A stretch of 64,000 nucleotides of DNA from Spinacia oleracea (GCF_020520425.1 NC_079490.1:682001-746000), one strand, 5' to 3'. Shown: positions 1-14,195, counted from the stretch's first letter. The notes: a model not told the origin generated them from the sequence alone. Made by a program: numbers and translations.

Positions 1-113
1 TGGTTTTTTATATACGGAGAATTAACTTCTTTTTATCAATTGCCTGCTGACTGCTGTTGTATTTTCTTATTTGAATCTTCTTTTAATGACATTTGATGCT
101 GAAAACATTGTAG

Positions 114-3100
114 GAGTGGATCATGGAACAATGGGAGAAGAATTATTACATCAGTTCTGTTGCTGGTGCTACGAATGGTAGCTCCCTTGTGGTCATGTCC
201 AAAGGTTGGTTCCTATTTCTTTAGTTATGATGGATGTTCAGGATTGTTTAAACAACATTTTCGTGCTGTGTGCATTTTATTGGACTCATGTTGTTTCCTC
301 AAGGTTTATGTGTTTGCGTTATGGTTCCTTCACCTTTGAGTTCCCCAGTCCTTTTGCTATATGGTGTAGTCTGTGCTCCATACTTGTATCGTTTGGAGTG
401 ACAGGATTGAAGTCTTTTATTGATGGACGAGGCTTATTCACAATTTCTAACCATTAGTATAGCTGTTGTTCTGCTTGCAAATGCCACTTATCCCCTTTCT
501 TGGCTTGAAGGGACGCCCCCCACCTCTCGCTTTTGGTTGTCTAAATTTTATTCAAGTGGTTTTATGATTGGTGCTTGGTTTGGTAGGCTTGGTGATGTTA
601 TGTTTACATGATAAACTATTTGGGTTAAATTTTTTATTGGATTCTATTATCTTAGAGGCTTTTGGAAGAATGTTTAGCCATTGCCTCTTTCAGCCGCGGT
701 CTGGTTTTTCACGTGGCAGTTCTTTGTGTTAACAATTTTCTTTTGAATCAAGTTTGGTGTGAGTGTGTGACTCTATACTTCCTCCGCTTCACTAAAATTT
801 CAACACCTGTTACTCTAGGATGTTTCAAAAAGTTGCAACACTTACCTTTTGACAACTATTACAACTTCACCCTAAATAACAAACTATGACTCTTTTTTTG
901 GGGGAATCAAAGTGGGGTCTTTGTATAATGTAACTACTTCTTTCTCTCTTCTCTGGTGTGAAGTACTTTTACTCTTTGTATAATTGTAACGGTTAGCAAT
1001 CCATTTGCATGGTCTCCCATTATTCCCAAAATAATGTGCTAATTGCAAGTGTTTCAATTTTACTGAAACATAGGAAGTATTAAGGGACATTGTGAACTTC
1101 TTCTAAACTATTCTACTGTTAAGAAACATCAACATCTTTTTGTTCATTGATTTAGAATGATAACCCTAGAACAGTCCTTTTGCTATATGGTGTATTCTGT
1201 GCTCCATACTTTCATCTTTTCGAGTGACAGGATTGAAGTCTTTTATTGATTGATGCTTATCCCCTTTCTTGTCTTGAAGGGACGCCCCCCCACCCCTCGC
1301 TTTTGGTTATCCAACTTTCTATTTAAGTGGTTTTATGGTTGGTGCTTGGTTTGGTAGGCTTGGTGATGTTATGTTCACATGATAAACTCTTAAATAAATA
1401 CGGCCCGAAAAGGCAAGTGTATCCCTTAAATAAATACAGAGGGAGTATTATGTTACTTTTGGAAGAATATTTAGGGTGCGTTATCTTCAACTTAATTTAG
1501 GTCCAATAAGGTCATATAATTTCTGGTTAGTTCTAATAAGGTTTAATAAGGTTTAATTATTAATTTAAGAAGTAAATAATAATTTCTTTATTAATTTGTA
1601 GTTATTAATATTGGTTTCGCAATTAGCTATTATAAATATTCTAATGGCTAAAAGTTTGGAAATCATTTAATGAACTTTAAATGAGGTCTAATAAGGTCCA
1701 GTAAGGTCAAGTTCAGATAAATTTAGGACTTCTAAGTAAAAGAGAACACACCCTTAACTTGGAGGTTTTTAGAAGAATATTGATGTTAGAAGCTTTGGGA
1801 AGAACATTGATTTCTTGTCACTCTTTAGTGGTTCTCTCTCTCCCATTGATGTTGGTACGTAGAATTGCATTGCATAGTTTGATTGCGATTCCTAGAACCA
1901 TATTATGTCATACGTTGAATACAATAAATAACGACTTTTTTCACAGGCACTCAATACACGCAGCAATCTTACAAAGTAAGTGATGCTTTCCCCTTCAAGT
2001 GGATAAATAAGAAATGGAGAGAAGGATTTCATGTCACCTCAATGGCTACTGCTGGAACAAGATGGGGTGTTGTCATGTCCCGTAATGCTGGTTTTAGTGA
2101 TCAGGTACAATTTTTGGAACTGGATAATGATATTTTGTACATTATGCTGGTTTTGTCGATCTCCAGTATCTATTCCTCCTCTATGCGTGTGTCTGCATTT
2201 TTCTGATGGTTGAGCTTGAAGCATATAGCCATTTACGGTGACCTATATCTCCTCCAGGGGAAATGCAGCTCATGTTCCTTTATTATTAATTCTGACTGCT
2301 GATAAATAGCAGTTGAAGTAATTGTTTTATTCTTGAACTGTGTTAGTTTGGAAGGACAACTTCTGTAGAACTATTATACAATATAGTTACTCTGCCTTCA
2401 ACAAAAACTCAACTAGGATGGGTGGGGATAAACTGCTTCAGAGTGTTGCCCAAAATTTTAAATTCTCAGTGGTTTTTTTCTTATATTAATGCGGCATTCT
2501 GTTGCCGCTCTTTGACTATTTCAAGTTGCCCTTTGTTATTGCCATTTAGTATTTTTTGTTGATGTTTGTTGCTGTTATTTATTTTATTTCTTATATCTGT
2601 CAGTTGCCTGTCTTTTTGTTGATAGACTTTGCGAGTCTGAGTTTGTTAGGGTCAAACAGCATGTACACCGGTCCTCCTTAAGGCTTAGAAATTTCTGGTT
2701 TATTGCAAAGACCCACTCTAACAGTTGCACCATCTATCCATTGTGCCATTCCTAGGAGTAAGATGACTTTGGTTGATTGAGAAATCCATTTTCTTGTTGG
2801 AGTTGGGACATCTTTGGTTGTTTAACTTTTCATTTTCTCATAGTAATATAGTTGTTGTCCTTTGTTGAGTACTACCATGGTGCCATTCCACCGAATGTAG
2901 GATGCTTTGATAAGTTATCCATTTCAGTCAATCACATTATTCCAACCTACCTATCACATGAAGGACTCATTATGATTTTGCCAAAATAGACTTTATTTTG
3001 AAGTTGTCTCTCCCTCTTTTTCTTTGTTCCAAATTAATGGGGATACATGGGAAATTTAATCTGCTTTAGGAACGGTGACGGCTATGGCTGTGCTGTGGTT

Positions 3101-4415
3101 GTATCCAGTAATTTCTAACCGTATGTGACTGTTGTTTATGGACGAAGGGAGTTTATCATATTTAATGATTGTGCTATCATGTCTGAGATGTAATATTTTG
3201 ATAAGAGTCGTAGGACAGTATCGTAGGACAATATTTTGTGATGTAATATTTCTCTTTTGGTCTTTCCGTTCTTTTTCCAGGTTGTGGAGCTAGATTTTTT
3301 GTACCCAAGTGAAGGCATTCACAAGCGCTGGGACAGTGGTTATCGAATAACATCGACAGCTGCTAATATTGATCAATCTGCACTTGTTTTGAGTGTGCCA
3401 AAGCGCAGGCCAGGTGATGAAACTCAAGAAACATTGAGGACCTCCCAATTTCCAAGCACACACGTTAAGGTAGGAGTTAATTCAACATTATAAAATCATT
3501 ATTGTCCGTCTTCCTGCCTCTGTTGGAATTTAAAAGAAAGTAAACAGACCCATCTGATCTCCAAGCACTGATCTTGACCTCAAAAGGCTAATTTCTGTCT
3601 GAAGAATATTATGAAATCTCCTTAAAAGGCGTAGGCTTTTTTTCCAATTTTGTACGAGTGGAGTTTGTTGTATTCAAGTGGAGTAATTAGTAGGTAGATT
3701 TTTCTTTTAGTTAGATTAAATAATGGTGTGTGAGGAGAGACAAGTGGGGACCACATGTCAAATAAGGTATGGATCAAACAAATAGGGACATCAATTTATG
3801 GCATATGTATATGTGAGTACAGTACCGACTGGAATCACAGCACGATGGTTTCGCCATGGACCTCTAACATTACTGATTTTTATTCTGAGACTATATTATA
3901 GGGAAGTCTTATGCATACATGATACAAGGTCTTAGTATTAGACTTTAATTGAGGTAAATCTAAATATATGTGACTGGAAACAGAGCATTATAGTTTCGTG
4001 ATGGACCTCTTAACGTTACTGTTTAGTATTCTGAGACTATATTATAGGGAAGTCTTTTGTTTACGTGATACAAAGTCTTAGTATTAGCACTTAATTGAGG
4101 TAAATTTACATACTATACGTGAGTGAGTTCAATGCCGAGTGGAAACACAGATGGTTTCGTGATGGACCTTAACGTTACTGATTATTATTCTGAGACTATA
4201 TTATAGGAAAGTCTTATGTATACGTGGTACAAGGTCTTAGTATTAACACTTAATTTTAGGTAAAAAACTAAATATATGTGACTATGTAAGTAGCATGATG
4301 GTTTCGTGATGGACCTCTAACGTTACTGATTATTATTCTTTGTCATAATTTGCAGGATAAATGGGCAAAGAATCTGTATCTTGCATGCCTATGTTATGGA
4401 AGAACCGTGTCATGA
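114..4415 (+). CDS. Casein kinase 1-like protein HD16 / MUT9-like kinase (PPK/MLK family), C-terminal exons only
   Basis: The 3' part of a nuclear Ser/Thr kinase gene of the plant MLK/PPK/HD16 family (CK1-related kinases acting in flowering time, light signalling and histone phosphorylation). The kinase domain lies left of the window. Four exons join in frame: 114-204, 1947-2104, 3281-3469 and 4356-4415, each with AG acceptors and GT donors, giving 165 visible residues. Recognisable stretches are EWIMEQWEKNYYISSVAGA, KWINKKWREGFHVTSMATAG, VVMSRNAGFSDQVVELDFLY and the C-terminus KNLYLACLCYGRTVS. This tail is the conserved domain after the kinase in the family. I recognise the family but cannot assign the paralogue. 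The introns carry a Harbinger MITE and several local duplications. Confidence 0.85.
340..1400. repeat. Direct duplication inside the kinase-gene intron (about 340-612 and 1171-1385)
   Basis: Two direct copies of a roughly 215-270 bp segment begin with CAGTCCTTTTGCTATATGGT. Both run through GACAGGATTGAAGTCTTTTA and end in GGCTTGGTGATGTTATGTT. The second copy lacks about 55 bp around its GATTGATGCTTATCCCC junction. No coding capacity is supported. The short frames over this region start at TTG, not ATG. Confidence 0.75.
1474..1753. mobile_element. PIF/Harbinger-type (Tourist-like) MITE in the kinase-gene intron
   Basis: A 280-bp non-autonomous element. Its terminal inverted repeats are GGGTGCGTTATCTT (left) and GGGTGTGTTCTCTT (right end, reverse complement). 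It is flanked by the 3-bp target duplication TTA at 1471-1473 and 1754-1756, as expected for PIF/Harbinger. The interior is AT-rich with repeated AATAAGGT motifs and no open frame. Confidence 0.7.
3800..4345. repeat. Tandem repeat of about 150-160 bp, four copies, running up to the last kinase exon
   Basis: Four imperfect direct copies are marked by the motif GTTTCGTGATGGACCT (or GTTTCGCCATGGACCT) near 3848, 3991, 4154 and 4298. Between motifs they share TTCTGAGACTATATTATAGG and AAGTCTTAGTATTA. The last copy is truncated and its end lies about 20 bp before the splice acceptor of the final kinase exon at 4356. Confidence 0.75.
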
Positions 4416-4911
4416 TATCCTTGTAAGTAGCGAGAGTTGTAACAGAAAATATGAACGAAAAACAGAATATGGGCCCTTCTCATCAGTCGATCGTTATGTT
4501 ATGTAAGGGATGGAATTTGGCAGCCAAAGTTGGGGAACTTTCTTTCCTACGCAAGTACGTGTGAAAAACAGATCCCTGTAATGTTGTATTGCTATTTGTC
4601 ACCACTGGTGGCCTCCTTTGTCAATTATTACTATCGATAAAGTGGTGCTATTTATGTTCATTCCGTTCCCCTATGTGCCTGTTTTACAATTATGCTAATG
4701 GTTGATTGATGTAGTTATGTAGCTCATTCAACAATGACTTTATTCTTATAAAATGCAAAGAACACCACACTATGGAGTTGGTTAGCTCAGATTATATTAG
4801 TTAACTCGTTTTTCGTGTACTTGAAAACTCGTTCGTTTAGGGAAAGCTATGGAAAACTGATTGAATGGTCAGGTCAAGGTCACTGATGTTGATGGAAGTT
4901 CTTAAATTGTG

Positions 4912-5075
4912 CAGGAATAGAGTTTGATTCGCATGGATTCTTTGTCTAAACTGTGCAGGGGTAAAGAGTTTTTTTGGTATGGATTCTTTGTCTAAACTGT
5001 GCAGGGGTAAAGAGGTTTTTTGGTATGGATTCTTTGTCTAAATTGTGCAGGGATAAAGAGTTTTTTTTTTTTTTT
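4912..5075. repeat. Short tandem repeat of about 54 bp, three copies
   Basis: Three consecutive copies share ATGGATTCTTTGTCTAAACT followed by GTGCAGGGGTAAAGAG and a T-run. They lie in the intergenic DNA downstream of the kinase gene, and the last T-run has expanded to about 17 T. A frame crosses the repeat but starts at GTG and has no homology that I can see. The rest of 4416-4911 shows nothing recognisable. Confidence 0.75.
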
Positions 5076-5283
5076 GTATGGATCAATTGTTACTGGTATG
5101 AAGCAGCAAGTTTGTTTTCACGACTTGAACATGAGTGTAGAACATGGATGAGGAATTTCATTCGAATATATCAACAAGAAGATTTGAAACCACAACAATA
5201 ACTTGTGAATTCAAAGATGAAAGATCAATCAAATCACATCTTACTACTACAAAGGTTGTAATTCCTTGAATGTTGAACTTGAT

Positions 5284-5765
5284 AAAAACCATATTGGTCT
5301 TTAAAAGCACTCACAAATATTTTTTGGGTTCATTATCACCTTGTTATCTGTAATCCCGACTAAAAACAACTCATTTCTATATTGTTCTTGCCTGGATCAT
5401 ACTGCCTAATGACGCGGTGATCTTGAACTACCTAATATTTTCACCAAAACGATATTGGTCAATAAAACTCACAAGTACTTTCTTTTTTTAGGCCATGTTA
5501 TCTACAATCTAGACCCATCGTTATAGTCTTCCCGCCTTTATTTGGTAGTCAAATTGGTCAGGATTGCAAATGACGCGGTGATCTTAAACCACCCAACAAT
5601 TCATCAAAACCATGTTGATCATCATGTTATCTACAATCCCGACAAAAAATACTCATTATTACAGTCCTCTCGCCTTTAATTATTGCGGAGTAGTCAAGTT
5701 GGTCAGAATTACAAAATGACGTGGTGAACTTAAACCACCAATATTTTCTCTAAAGCATTGATAGA
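5284..5765. repeat. Three diverged direct repeats of about 130-180 bp upstream of the PSA2-like gene
   Basis: Each copy contains TTATCTACAATC (or TTATCTGTAATCCCGAC), an ACGCGGTGATCTT or ACGTGGTGAACTT core, and an AACCACC(C)AA..TTTTC tail. The copies are near 5340-5460, 5500-5630 and 5635-5760. Function is unknown. They lie 240-700 bp upstream of the next start codon, so they may overlap its promoter region. Confidence 0.55.
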
Positions 5766-5998
5766 TTAGCCTCAAATTCAATCAAAAATCAAACCCGCCT
5801 GAGCTCAATCCAAGGCCCGAACCCATCTCGTTATCCAGACCGATTGACCGTAACCCGACCCGACCAGCCACTATGAATCATTCCATCTCTAGTTCTCTAC
5901 CATCACGGCATCACTTTACCAAGTAAAGTAAGCTGGGGCTGAAATTTACAAAATCAATCTGAGAATCACAGAGCAAAGAGAGAAACGGGTGGTAAAGA

Positions 5999-8167
<2,169 letters not shown>

Positions 8168-8218
8168 GTAAGTTTCCTTCGCTTCACTTCCCATTGTTTT
8201 TCTCCTGGTAGTTGTATA

Positions 8219-8441
8219 CTCCCTCTCTCCCTATTTGTTTGCCCCGTATTCTATTTTAGTATGTCCCTTAAAGACTTCCCCATTTCCTTATATAGTAATA
8301 GGTCCCCACTATTTCCCCCACTTGCATACACTCATAAATGTTAAAAAGACAATATTACCTCAATTTCCTTGCAAAATGTTGCCCCAATCTCTTAATAAAT
8401 CACATTTTATCTACGGGGCAAACAAATAGGGACGGGGGGAG
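8219..8441. mobile_element. Stowaway-type (Tc1/mariner) MITE just 3' of the PSA2-like stop codon
   Basis: A 223-bp element with inverted ends CTCCCTCTCTCCCTATTTG and its partner CAAATAGGGACGGGGGGAG, extended by complementary GTTTGCCCCGT / ACGGGGCAAAC. It is flanked by TA at 8217-8218 and 8442-8443. It starts about 50 bp after the stop codon and holds an AATAAAT, so it may supply part of the 3' UTR or a polyadenylation signal (inference). Confidence 0.85.
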
Positions 8442-8519
8442 TATTTTTCATGGTCATATATTAAATCAGGTGTTCTGAGTTCTCAAATATACGTACAGTT
8501 TTCCCTTTGACAGAATTAG

Positions 8520-9684
8520 TTGTCACATTGTCTCGACTCCATTAAAAAAGATACAACAATATGACATGATATTTTGGCAATTAAAGATATGTATTACCAA
8601 GAATAACAAAGAAATACAAGGCAACAGCCCAAACAAACTGTACCACAGTGCCCCAACAGCCAACAAAACCAACAAAAAAACAAAAAAAAAAATCAGTATC
8701 TCATAAGCCTCCACTTTCTAGGAAGGGTGGGACTTATATATACACCCATCACATGCTTAGTTTCTTAGTAGTAAACTACATATCTTATCTGTAAACCTGT
8801 ATAGGAGACTTACATCATGTAAGTTACATGTGCCATTTAAATTTGAAAACAATTGCATTAGGAAAACTTTATGTTTATCCCTTCTTTCTTCGCTGATTAA
8901 ATAGCCCAAGCCTTCTGCATCAAACCCCTCTGGTTGTCTGTTGAACTGAATCAACCGTAGCAATTCAGATCATACATGTTTAGAGTATGAACATAAAAAG
9001 AACAAGTGCTCTACTGTTTCAGCACAATTCCCACACAATCAGCATGAATCATTAACAACCACATTCCGCCGTAAAAGTCTGACTGCAGTTGGTAATCTAT
9101 CCCAAATAGTCAACCAAAGAATAAAATGCTCTTTGGTGAAGCAAGGTTGTTACACACAATGACACAACCCTCCTCCATGCCACTTTAAAGAAGCCTACCT
9201 TTTAGTGTTGATACATCTTTTTAATAGAGTATTTCTCACCATTCTGAACCTATGTTACTCCGACTCTTCATTTTACCTCAAGTACCCGTGTTGGATCCTC
9301 GATACTCCAAAATTGGTACGGACCCTCCGACACTTCATTTTTGACAAATTTTTCACAATTTAGCCGAGTCGGACACATAGACACGTACCCGTGTATGACA
9401 CTAGTATCTGAGTCCAAGTAACATAAATCTGAACATTATCCCAGCCATTAGCATCCTCCACATACCGTACACTTCCAATATTTTCCTAAGCATCCATGAC
9501 ATAGGTTTCACATTAACCCATGCCCCCAACCGCTCGGTTCTTCAAGTGGTAGCTGTTAACCCACTTGAGCCAGTGTTTTGTCTTTTTTGTTGTTTATATA
9601 GCCCATAACAGTTTCGTGACAGCCGCTATGTTCCAAGCTATCATATCCATAACATTCAACCCTCCTGCCGACTGCAATATGACA
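8520..9684 (-). pseudogene. Decayed LINE (non-LTR retrotransposon) fragment: reverse-transcriptase C-terminus plus zf-RVT domain
   Basis: The minus strand translates with in-frame stops to LINE-like protein. About 9684-9540 gives GGLNVMDMIAWNIAA followed by a KLLWAI-type motif (end of the RT domain). About 9180-8960 gives a zf-RVT domain with LPTAVRLLRRN, a cysteine pair (CxLCGNC-like, interrupted by a stop) and ETVEHLFFLCSYSKHV. The 8520-8714 portion, reading toward decreasing coordinates, may be the 3' untranslated end. A MITE at 9250-9425 interrupts the element. It is clearly non-functional. Confidence 0.75.
9250..9425. mobile_element. Mutator-like MITE nested in the LINE fragment
   Basis: A roughly 176-bp element with inverted ends TATGTTACTCCGACTC and GAGTCCAAGTAACATA. 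Flanks ATTCTGAAC (9241-9249) and AATCTGAAC (9426-9434) look like a 9-bp target duplication with one mismatch, which fits the Mutator superfamily. The interior contains ACCCGTGT-type motifs common in plant repeats. Confidence 0.65.
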
Positions 9685-9689
9685 TGATT

Positions 9690-10457
9690 GTTTAACAGAG
9701 TTTCTAAATGCGGAGAAATTTTTTGAAGTGGTAATTGGAATGTATTAGGAAAGGAGACCAAACTTTTTTTGTGGACATTCGATAGAAGTAATGTGACTAT
9801 TATTTCCAGATGGAGGGCTTATTTAGTACAAAGTATTTATATGTGTAGAGTTGATAGATCAATAGATAATTAGATATCCATTAACATATTCTGTATGTTT
9901 GGAGAGATGCCTGAAAACTTTTCGGCTTGGTGCAGATTCTCATATGCAACCCGTATACAGCAGAGGAACACCGCAAAACCTGAAATCTCAGTTGTAGTAG
10001 TTTATAAATATTATACCATGGTATGATTATCTTCATTGTATGATCTTCATAGTATGATTATCTTCTTCATACTTGTGTTAATTGTTGGCGGCAAAGCAAC
10101 TTGAGTTTAGAGAAAGAGGAGACCCTGATTAGCATTCACACCAGATTTGTATGTGAAATGTGAAATATGAGCTCTTTCAGCTGTAAGTGTGAAATAAGAT
10201 TGGCCTATAAGTGTGTAGCATACTTTTCCCCTGTATTTATAATTTTGTAACTGGATAACTTGAGGTTGGTTTCAATGTTACAAGTCTCTCATGATATTAT
10301 TCAAAGAGTTTATCCTTTCCTAAATTATGCAATCTGAAAGTCGTTTTGAATGATTGTAATTTGTATCAGAAACAGCAGCTATGAATGAATCAGTAGTACT
10401 TTGATGCTTAGAATTCATGCATACATTGTTATCTTTATGTGTTGAAATATAGTACTA
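9690..10457. other. Intergenic DNA without a recognisable gene
   Basis: AT-rich, with no long ATG-initiated frame, RNA gene or clear transposon end on either strand. There is a short local duplication, ATGATTATCTTC, near 10024-10065. Confidence 0.5.
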
Positions 10458-11070
10458 CTATATAACAGTAAGAGTAATCATAATCATAATCCGGCACCCT
10501 CCTAGGCCAAGTATCAAGTCCTCTGATAAAACGGCACGAAAATCCCTCGGGACCGCTTCAAAGATGACTATGTTTTGATCGGTAGTAACACCATAGTTTG
10601 TTAACCAATCTGCCACCCGATTAGCTTCTCCATAGCAATGTGTGATTGTAATTTCCAATCTGCCACCCGATTAGGTTCTCTATAGCAGTGTCCGATGGTA
10701 ATTTCCCACTCGCGTTTAACGATTAGGGACTGACATTTTTTCGATAATGTGAATGAAAGGAGAGTTAGATGGTGTAAGATCCATAAGCATCCGTACAAGT
10801 ACAAGCACAAGCACAAACACCTCTGAGTCAACCGTTAGTTGAACCCGTCTATGACCACCGTTCCAAGCTATAGCTAACCCACGTTGCACCACTAATAACT
10901 CAGCTTTGGGTGCTGGTTACAAACACCACACCTCAGGGAAAATAACTCGTATAATTCCCCACGATGACCTCGAATAACACCGCCGACACCAGCTTGTCCC
11001 GGATTTCAATCTGTATTGAGCCGAACCCAACTAACAAATTCATTCTTGGGAACTCCCACCTAACAAAAAT
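10458..11070 (-). pseudogene. LINE-type RNase H domain remnant
   Basis: On the minus strand, from about 11070 down, frameshifted translation gives an RNase H fold: a GQAGVGGVIRGHRGELY-like segment, then PKAELLVVQRGLAIAWNGG (the catalytic-Glu region), QLTVDSEV (the Asp region), and finally HCYGEANRVADWLTNYGV with the usual C-terminal tail. The HCYxExNRVADW segment is duplicated: 10599-10656 and 10655-10712 both carry it. Several frame breaks show decay. The strand matches the 8.5-9.7 kb LINE fragment, but the domain order is wrong for one continuous element, so it is probably a separate insertion. Confidence 0.7.
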
Positions 11071-11499
11071 GTAAGTACGAAATTCCTTGTAGTACTACCA
11101 AACTCATTCTTTTCTACTGCTCTTCTAATTTCTCCAACTCTAGCTAGCTAGTATAAAGGCTAGTCGGTCTACTTGTAAATTGAGCTCCCTATTAGAACTT
11201 AGCTCATTCCTCCAACGCCAAAGCCACCAACAAGTTGTAGCATAAACTAGTGGCCACTCCTCTTGTCCGTCAGCCTCCTATTAGTCTCGGTATTACCCAA
11301 TACTCACTCCTTAAACGGAGTCCTATACCACGAGATTTTTTTGTCAATGTCATCACAAACACTACGAGGAAGTCTCGTAGTTTGCATTGTATAATATGGG
11401 ATAGCGGATAGGTATTTCAGAAGGATGCCTGGTTTCCTATGCTTTAATTAAGATTTCTTTGTCTGAAAACCCTAGAAAATTGATTCTCAAACTCCACAA

Positions 11500-11709
11500 T
11501 TGAAGAAGAATCCTACACAAATCTGTTTCCTAGGTCTTCTTCTTGCAGTGTTGCTACAGTTGCCACTCAGTCACAATGGTTCTGGTTCTGATTCATCATC
11601 ATCTGATGATGAATCACCTACTGAATTATCATATAAAGACCTAAACTTCTCTTTACCTAAATTTCCTCATTCTTCAAACCTATCAGAAGTTGAAGTTGCA
11701 GTTGCATAG
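11500..11709 (+). other. Possible small secreted peptide frame without an ATG start
   Basis: An open frame of 69 codons reads KKNPTQICFLGLLLAVLLQL at its N-terminus (a good signal-peptide profile), followed by a Ser/Asp-rich segment with a run of serines around residues 32-36 and an acidic, hydrophilic tail ending EVEVAVA. The only initiator is TTG at 11500, which plants do not normally use. The local sequence ACAATTGAAGAAG would become a normal ACA-ATG-AAG start by losing one T. A TAG stop lies in frame 8 codons upstream. A telo-box (AAACCCTA, 11467-11474) sits just upstream. I do not recognise a family. It could be a gene with a damaged start, a downstream exon, or chance. Confidence 0.3.
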
Positions 11710-11879
11710 ATTATGTTGGAAGAATCTCAGAACAAGAAAGCATTGACCCTGAAAATATCAGTCTGTAACACTGTTCCAAACCAGTTTTTGCTACAAAAAC
11801 AGAACCCAGTATGTACAAACCAACATCAACAAATTGAAGTTACTCGAAATCATGAAAAGAAAATGAAATATGACATTCC

Positions 11880-12660
11880 AACCATAATATGAAAGGATAA
11901 TCTGTGATTCTAAGAGCATCAATCAAATCCTTGTCCTCTAACCAAATCCTTTTAATCACACCACTTTCTAAGGCTCAAAAACCTTAAACTGTACCAAAAA
12001 GATCAGCTAATGAAACTCTAGAATAGTGTTGATTCCAAAATCAAACTACAAAGACATGACATTTTAACAAAGGATAATCTGTGATTCTAAGAGCATCAAA
12101 CCCTTGTCCTCTAACCAAATCCTTTTAATCACGGCTCAAAACCCTTAAACTGTACCTAAACGATCAGCTAATTAAACCCTAGAATAGTGTTGATTCCAAA
12201 ATCAAACTGAATTGTTCAATTCAGCAAAGAACTAAACCACAAAAAGACATGACATTTTAACATTCAACAAACAATCAAAATTAAGAGCAACATAAATAAT
12301 AACGATTAAATCAAAAGGAACAATTAATTAATCTCTTATAATATGATTCAAAATTGGAGATGATCCAACATTCCCAGAAACCAAAATAGTAACAGAATCT
12401 TCAACAGACTAAGATAAAGTTTTGATTCATAAATTAAGCTACATATTCAAACTAGAGAGATAAAAACGAACAAACTAAGAACAGGAATCAATCCCGCAAA
12501 AATTAAGAGCAACGATTAAAACAAAAGGGGTAATTAATTAATCAATCTCTTATAACATGATTCAAAATTGCAGATGATCCAACATTCCCAGAAACCAAAA
12601 TACTAAAAGAATCTTCAACAGACTAAGATGAAGTTCTGATTCATAAATTAAGCTACATAT
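11880..12660. repeat. Two pairs of local duplications downstream of the ubiquitin gene
   Basis: Pair one shares AGGATAATCTGTGATTCTAA and CCTTGTCCTCTAACCAAATC, at about 11893-12030 and 12069-12215. Pair two shares TCTTATAA.ATGATTCAAAATTG and GATGATCCAACATTCCCAGA, at about 12270-12465 and 12495-12670. All lie on the 3' side of the minus-strand ubiquitin fusion gene. No frame is supported in 11710-12689. Confidence 0.7.
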
Positions 12661-12689
12661 TCAAACTAAAAACGAACTGGAAACGGAAA

Positions 12690-13190
<501 letters not shown>

Positions 13191-13290
13191 CTATTCTCTG
13201 TATTTGTGATTTTGTGGATGGTATTATTCGGATTATTCGTATGGATATCATATCAAAGTCGTTGGATCAAGCCCACTAATCCAATATTAA

Positions 13291-13518
13291 GGCCTTGTTT
13301 AGTTCACCTTATTTTAAAACCTCATTATTTACGAATTTCAGATTTAATTAGATCATATCAGATCAAAAAAAATAAGTTCAGATCATATTATATCAGATCA
13401 GAAAAAATAAATTCAGATCAGAAAAAATAAGTTCAGATCAAATCAGATCAAAAAAATAAGTGCAGATCAGATCTGGTCAGATCAGATAACGAGAAATAAG
13501 GTGAACTAAACGGGGCCT
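13291..13518. mobile_element. MITE-like element with internal GATCAGAT repeats
   Basis: The ends are inverted repeats: GGCCTTGTTTAGTTCACCTT at the left and AAGGTGAACTAAACGGGGCC at the right. The interior is an irregular tandem of AGATCAGATCA / AAAAAATAAGTTCAGATCA motifs. No convincing target duplication was found, so the superfamily is unassigned. It begins about 130 bp upstream of the ubiquitin fusion start, so it sits in the gene's promoter-proximal DNA. Confidence 0.65.
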
Positions 13519-13556
13519 CGGTATTTTAACAGGAAATATTTGTTGGATTGTGCGAC

Positions 13557-14195
13557 TATGGATGTCAACGAGCCGAGTATTTGGATGTTCGAGCTAGGGT
13601 TGATAAGAAATTTTGAGCTCGAATGACCGAGCTTTCATTTTCCATGTTTGAGCTTGGCTCATTTAAGTCTTTCACTGTTCGAGCTTGGCTCGTTTAAGTT
13701 TTTTCATTGTTCGAGCTTAGCTCACGAGTAGCTCGTTTAAATTCAAGCTCGAGCCGAGCTAAGATATATCAATATTAACGAGCTTTTAAAAAAGAGCCTT
13801 GATAAGCGAGCAAGATCGGATTTAAACGCACATATTAGTAAACGTAATATTATTTAATTTTTTTCAAAAATATCTGATTCAAATAAATATTTTGTACAAT
13901 ATACATACTAATACTGCTTCATAATCTCGTAAAATAAAAATACACTAAATATCGAAGTCTAACAAAATAATTGCAACTTAGTTCTAACTTAAAATTCGAG
14001 CAAGGACGAGCTTGTAAACGAACACGGACGAGCTTGTAAACGAACCTAGACGAGCTATTCGCGAGCCTAAACAAGCTGAACACCAAGTTGTTCAAGCTAG
14101 TATCATTTATTAAACGAGTTTCAAAACTTTTTTCGGACTCGTTTATTATTAATGAACGAGTTTTTCACAGACGTATCAGCCCATTTACATCCCTA
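13557..14195. mobile_element. Non-autonomous hAT element, 639 bp
   Basis: The ends TATGGATGTCAACGAGCC and (reverse complement of the right end) TAGGGATGTAAATGGGCT are imperfect inverted repeats. Flanks TGTGCGAC (13549-13556) and TGCGCGAC (14196-14203) form an 8-bp target duplication with one mismatch, diagnostic of hAT. The subterminal regions are dense in GAGCTCG / GAGCTTGGCTCGTTTAA repeats, the clustered motifs to which hAT transposases are known to bind. No coding frame is present. Confidence 0.8.

Noticed and set aside
206-611. Hydrophobic frames within the first kinase intron
   Set aside because: They begin at TTG, sit between validated splice sites, and cover a local duplication with no protein similarity.
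2640-2760. Possible tRNA-like minus-strand segment (GGCACAATGGATAGATGG)
   Set aside because: It has an A-box-like motif but no matching B box, cloverleaf or poly(A) tail, so a tRNA or SINE call is not supported.
4974-5201. 75-codon frame over the 54-bp tandem repeat
   Set aside because: It starts with GTG and its N-terminal half is translation of the repeat itself. No family is recognisable.
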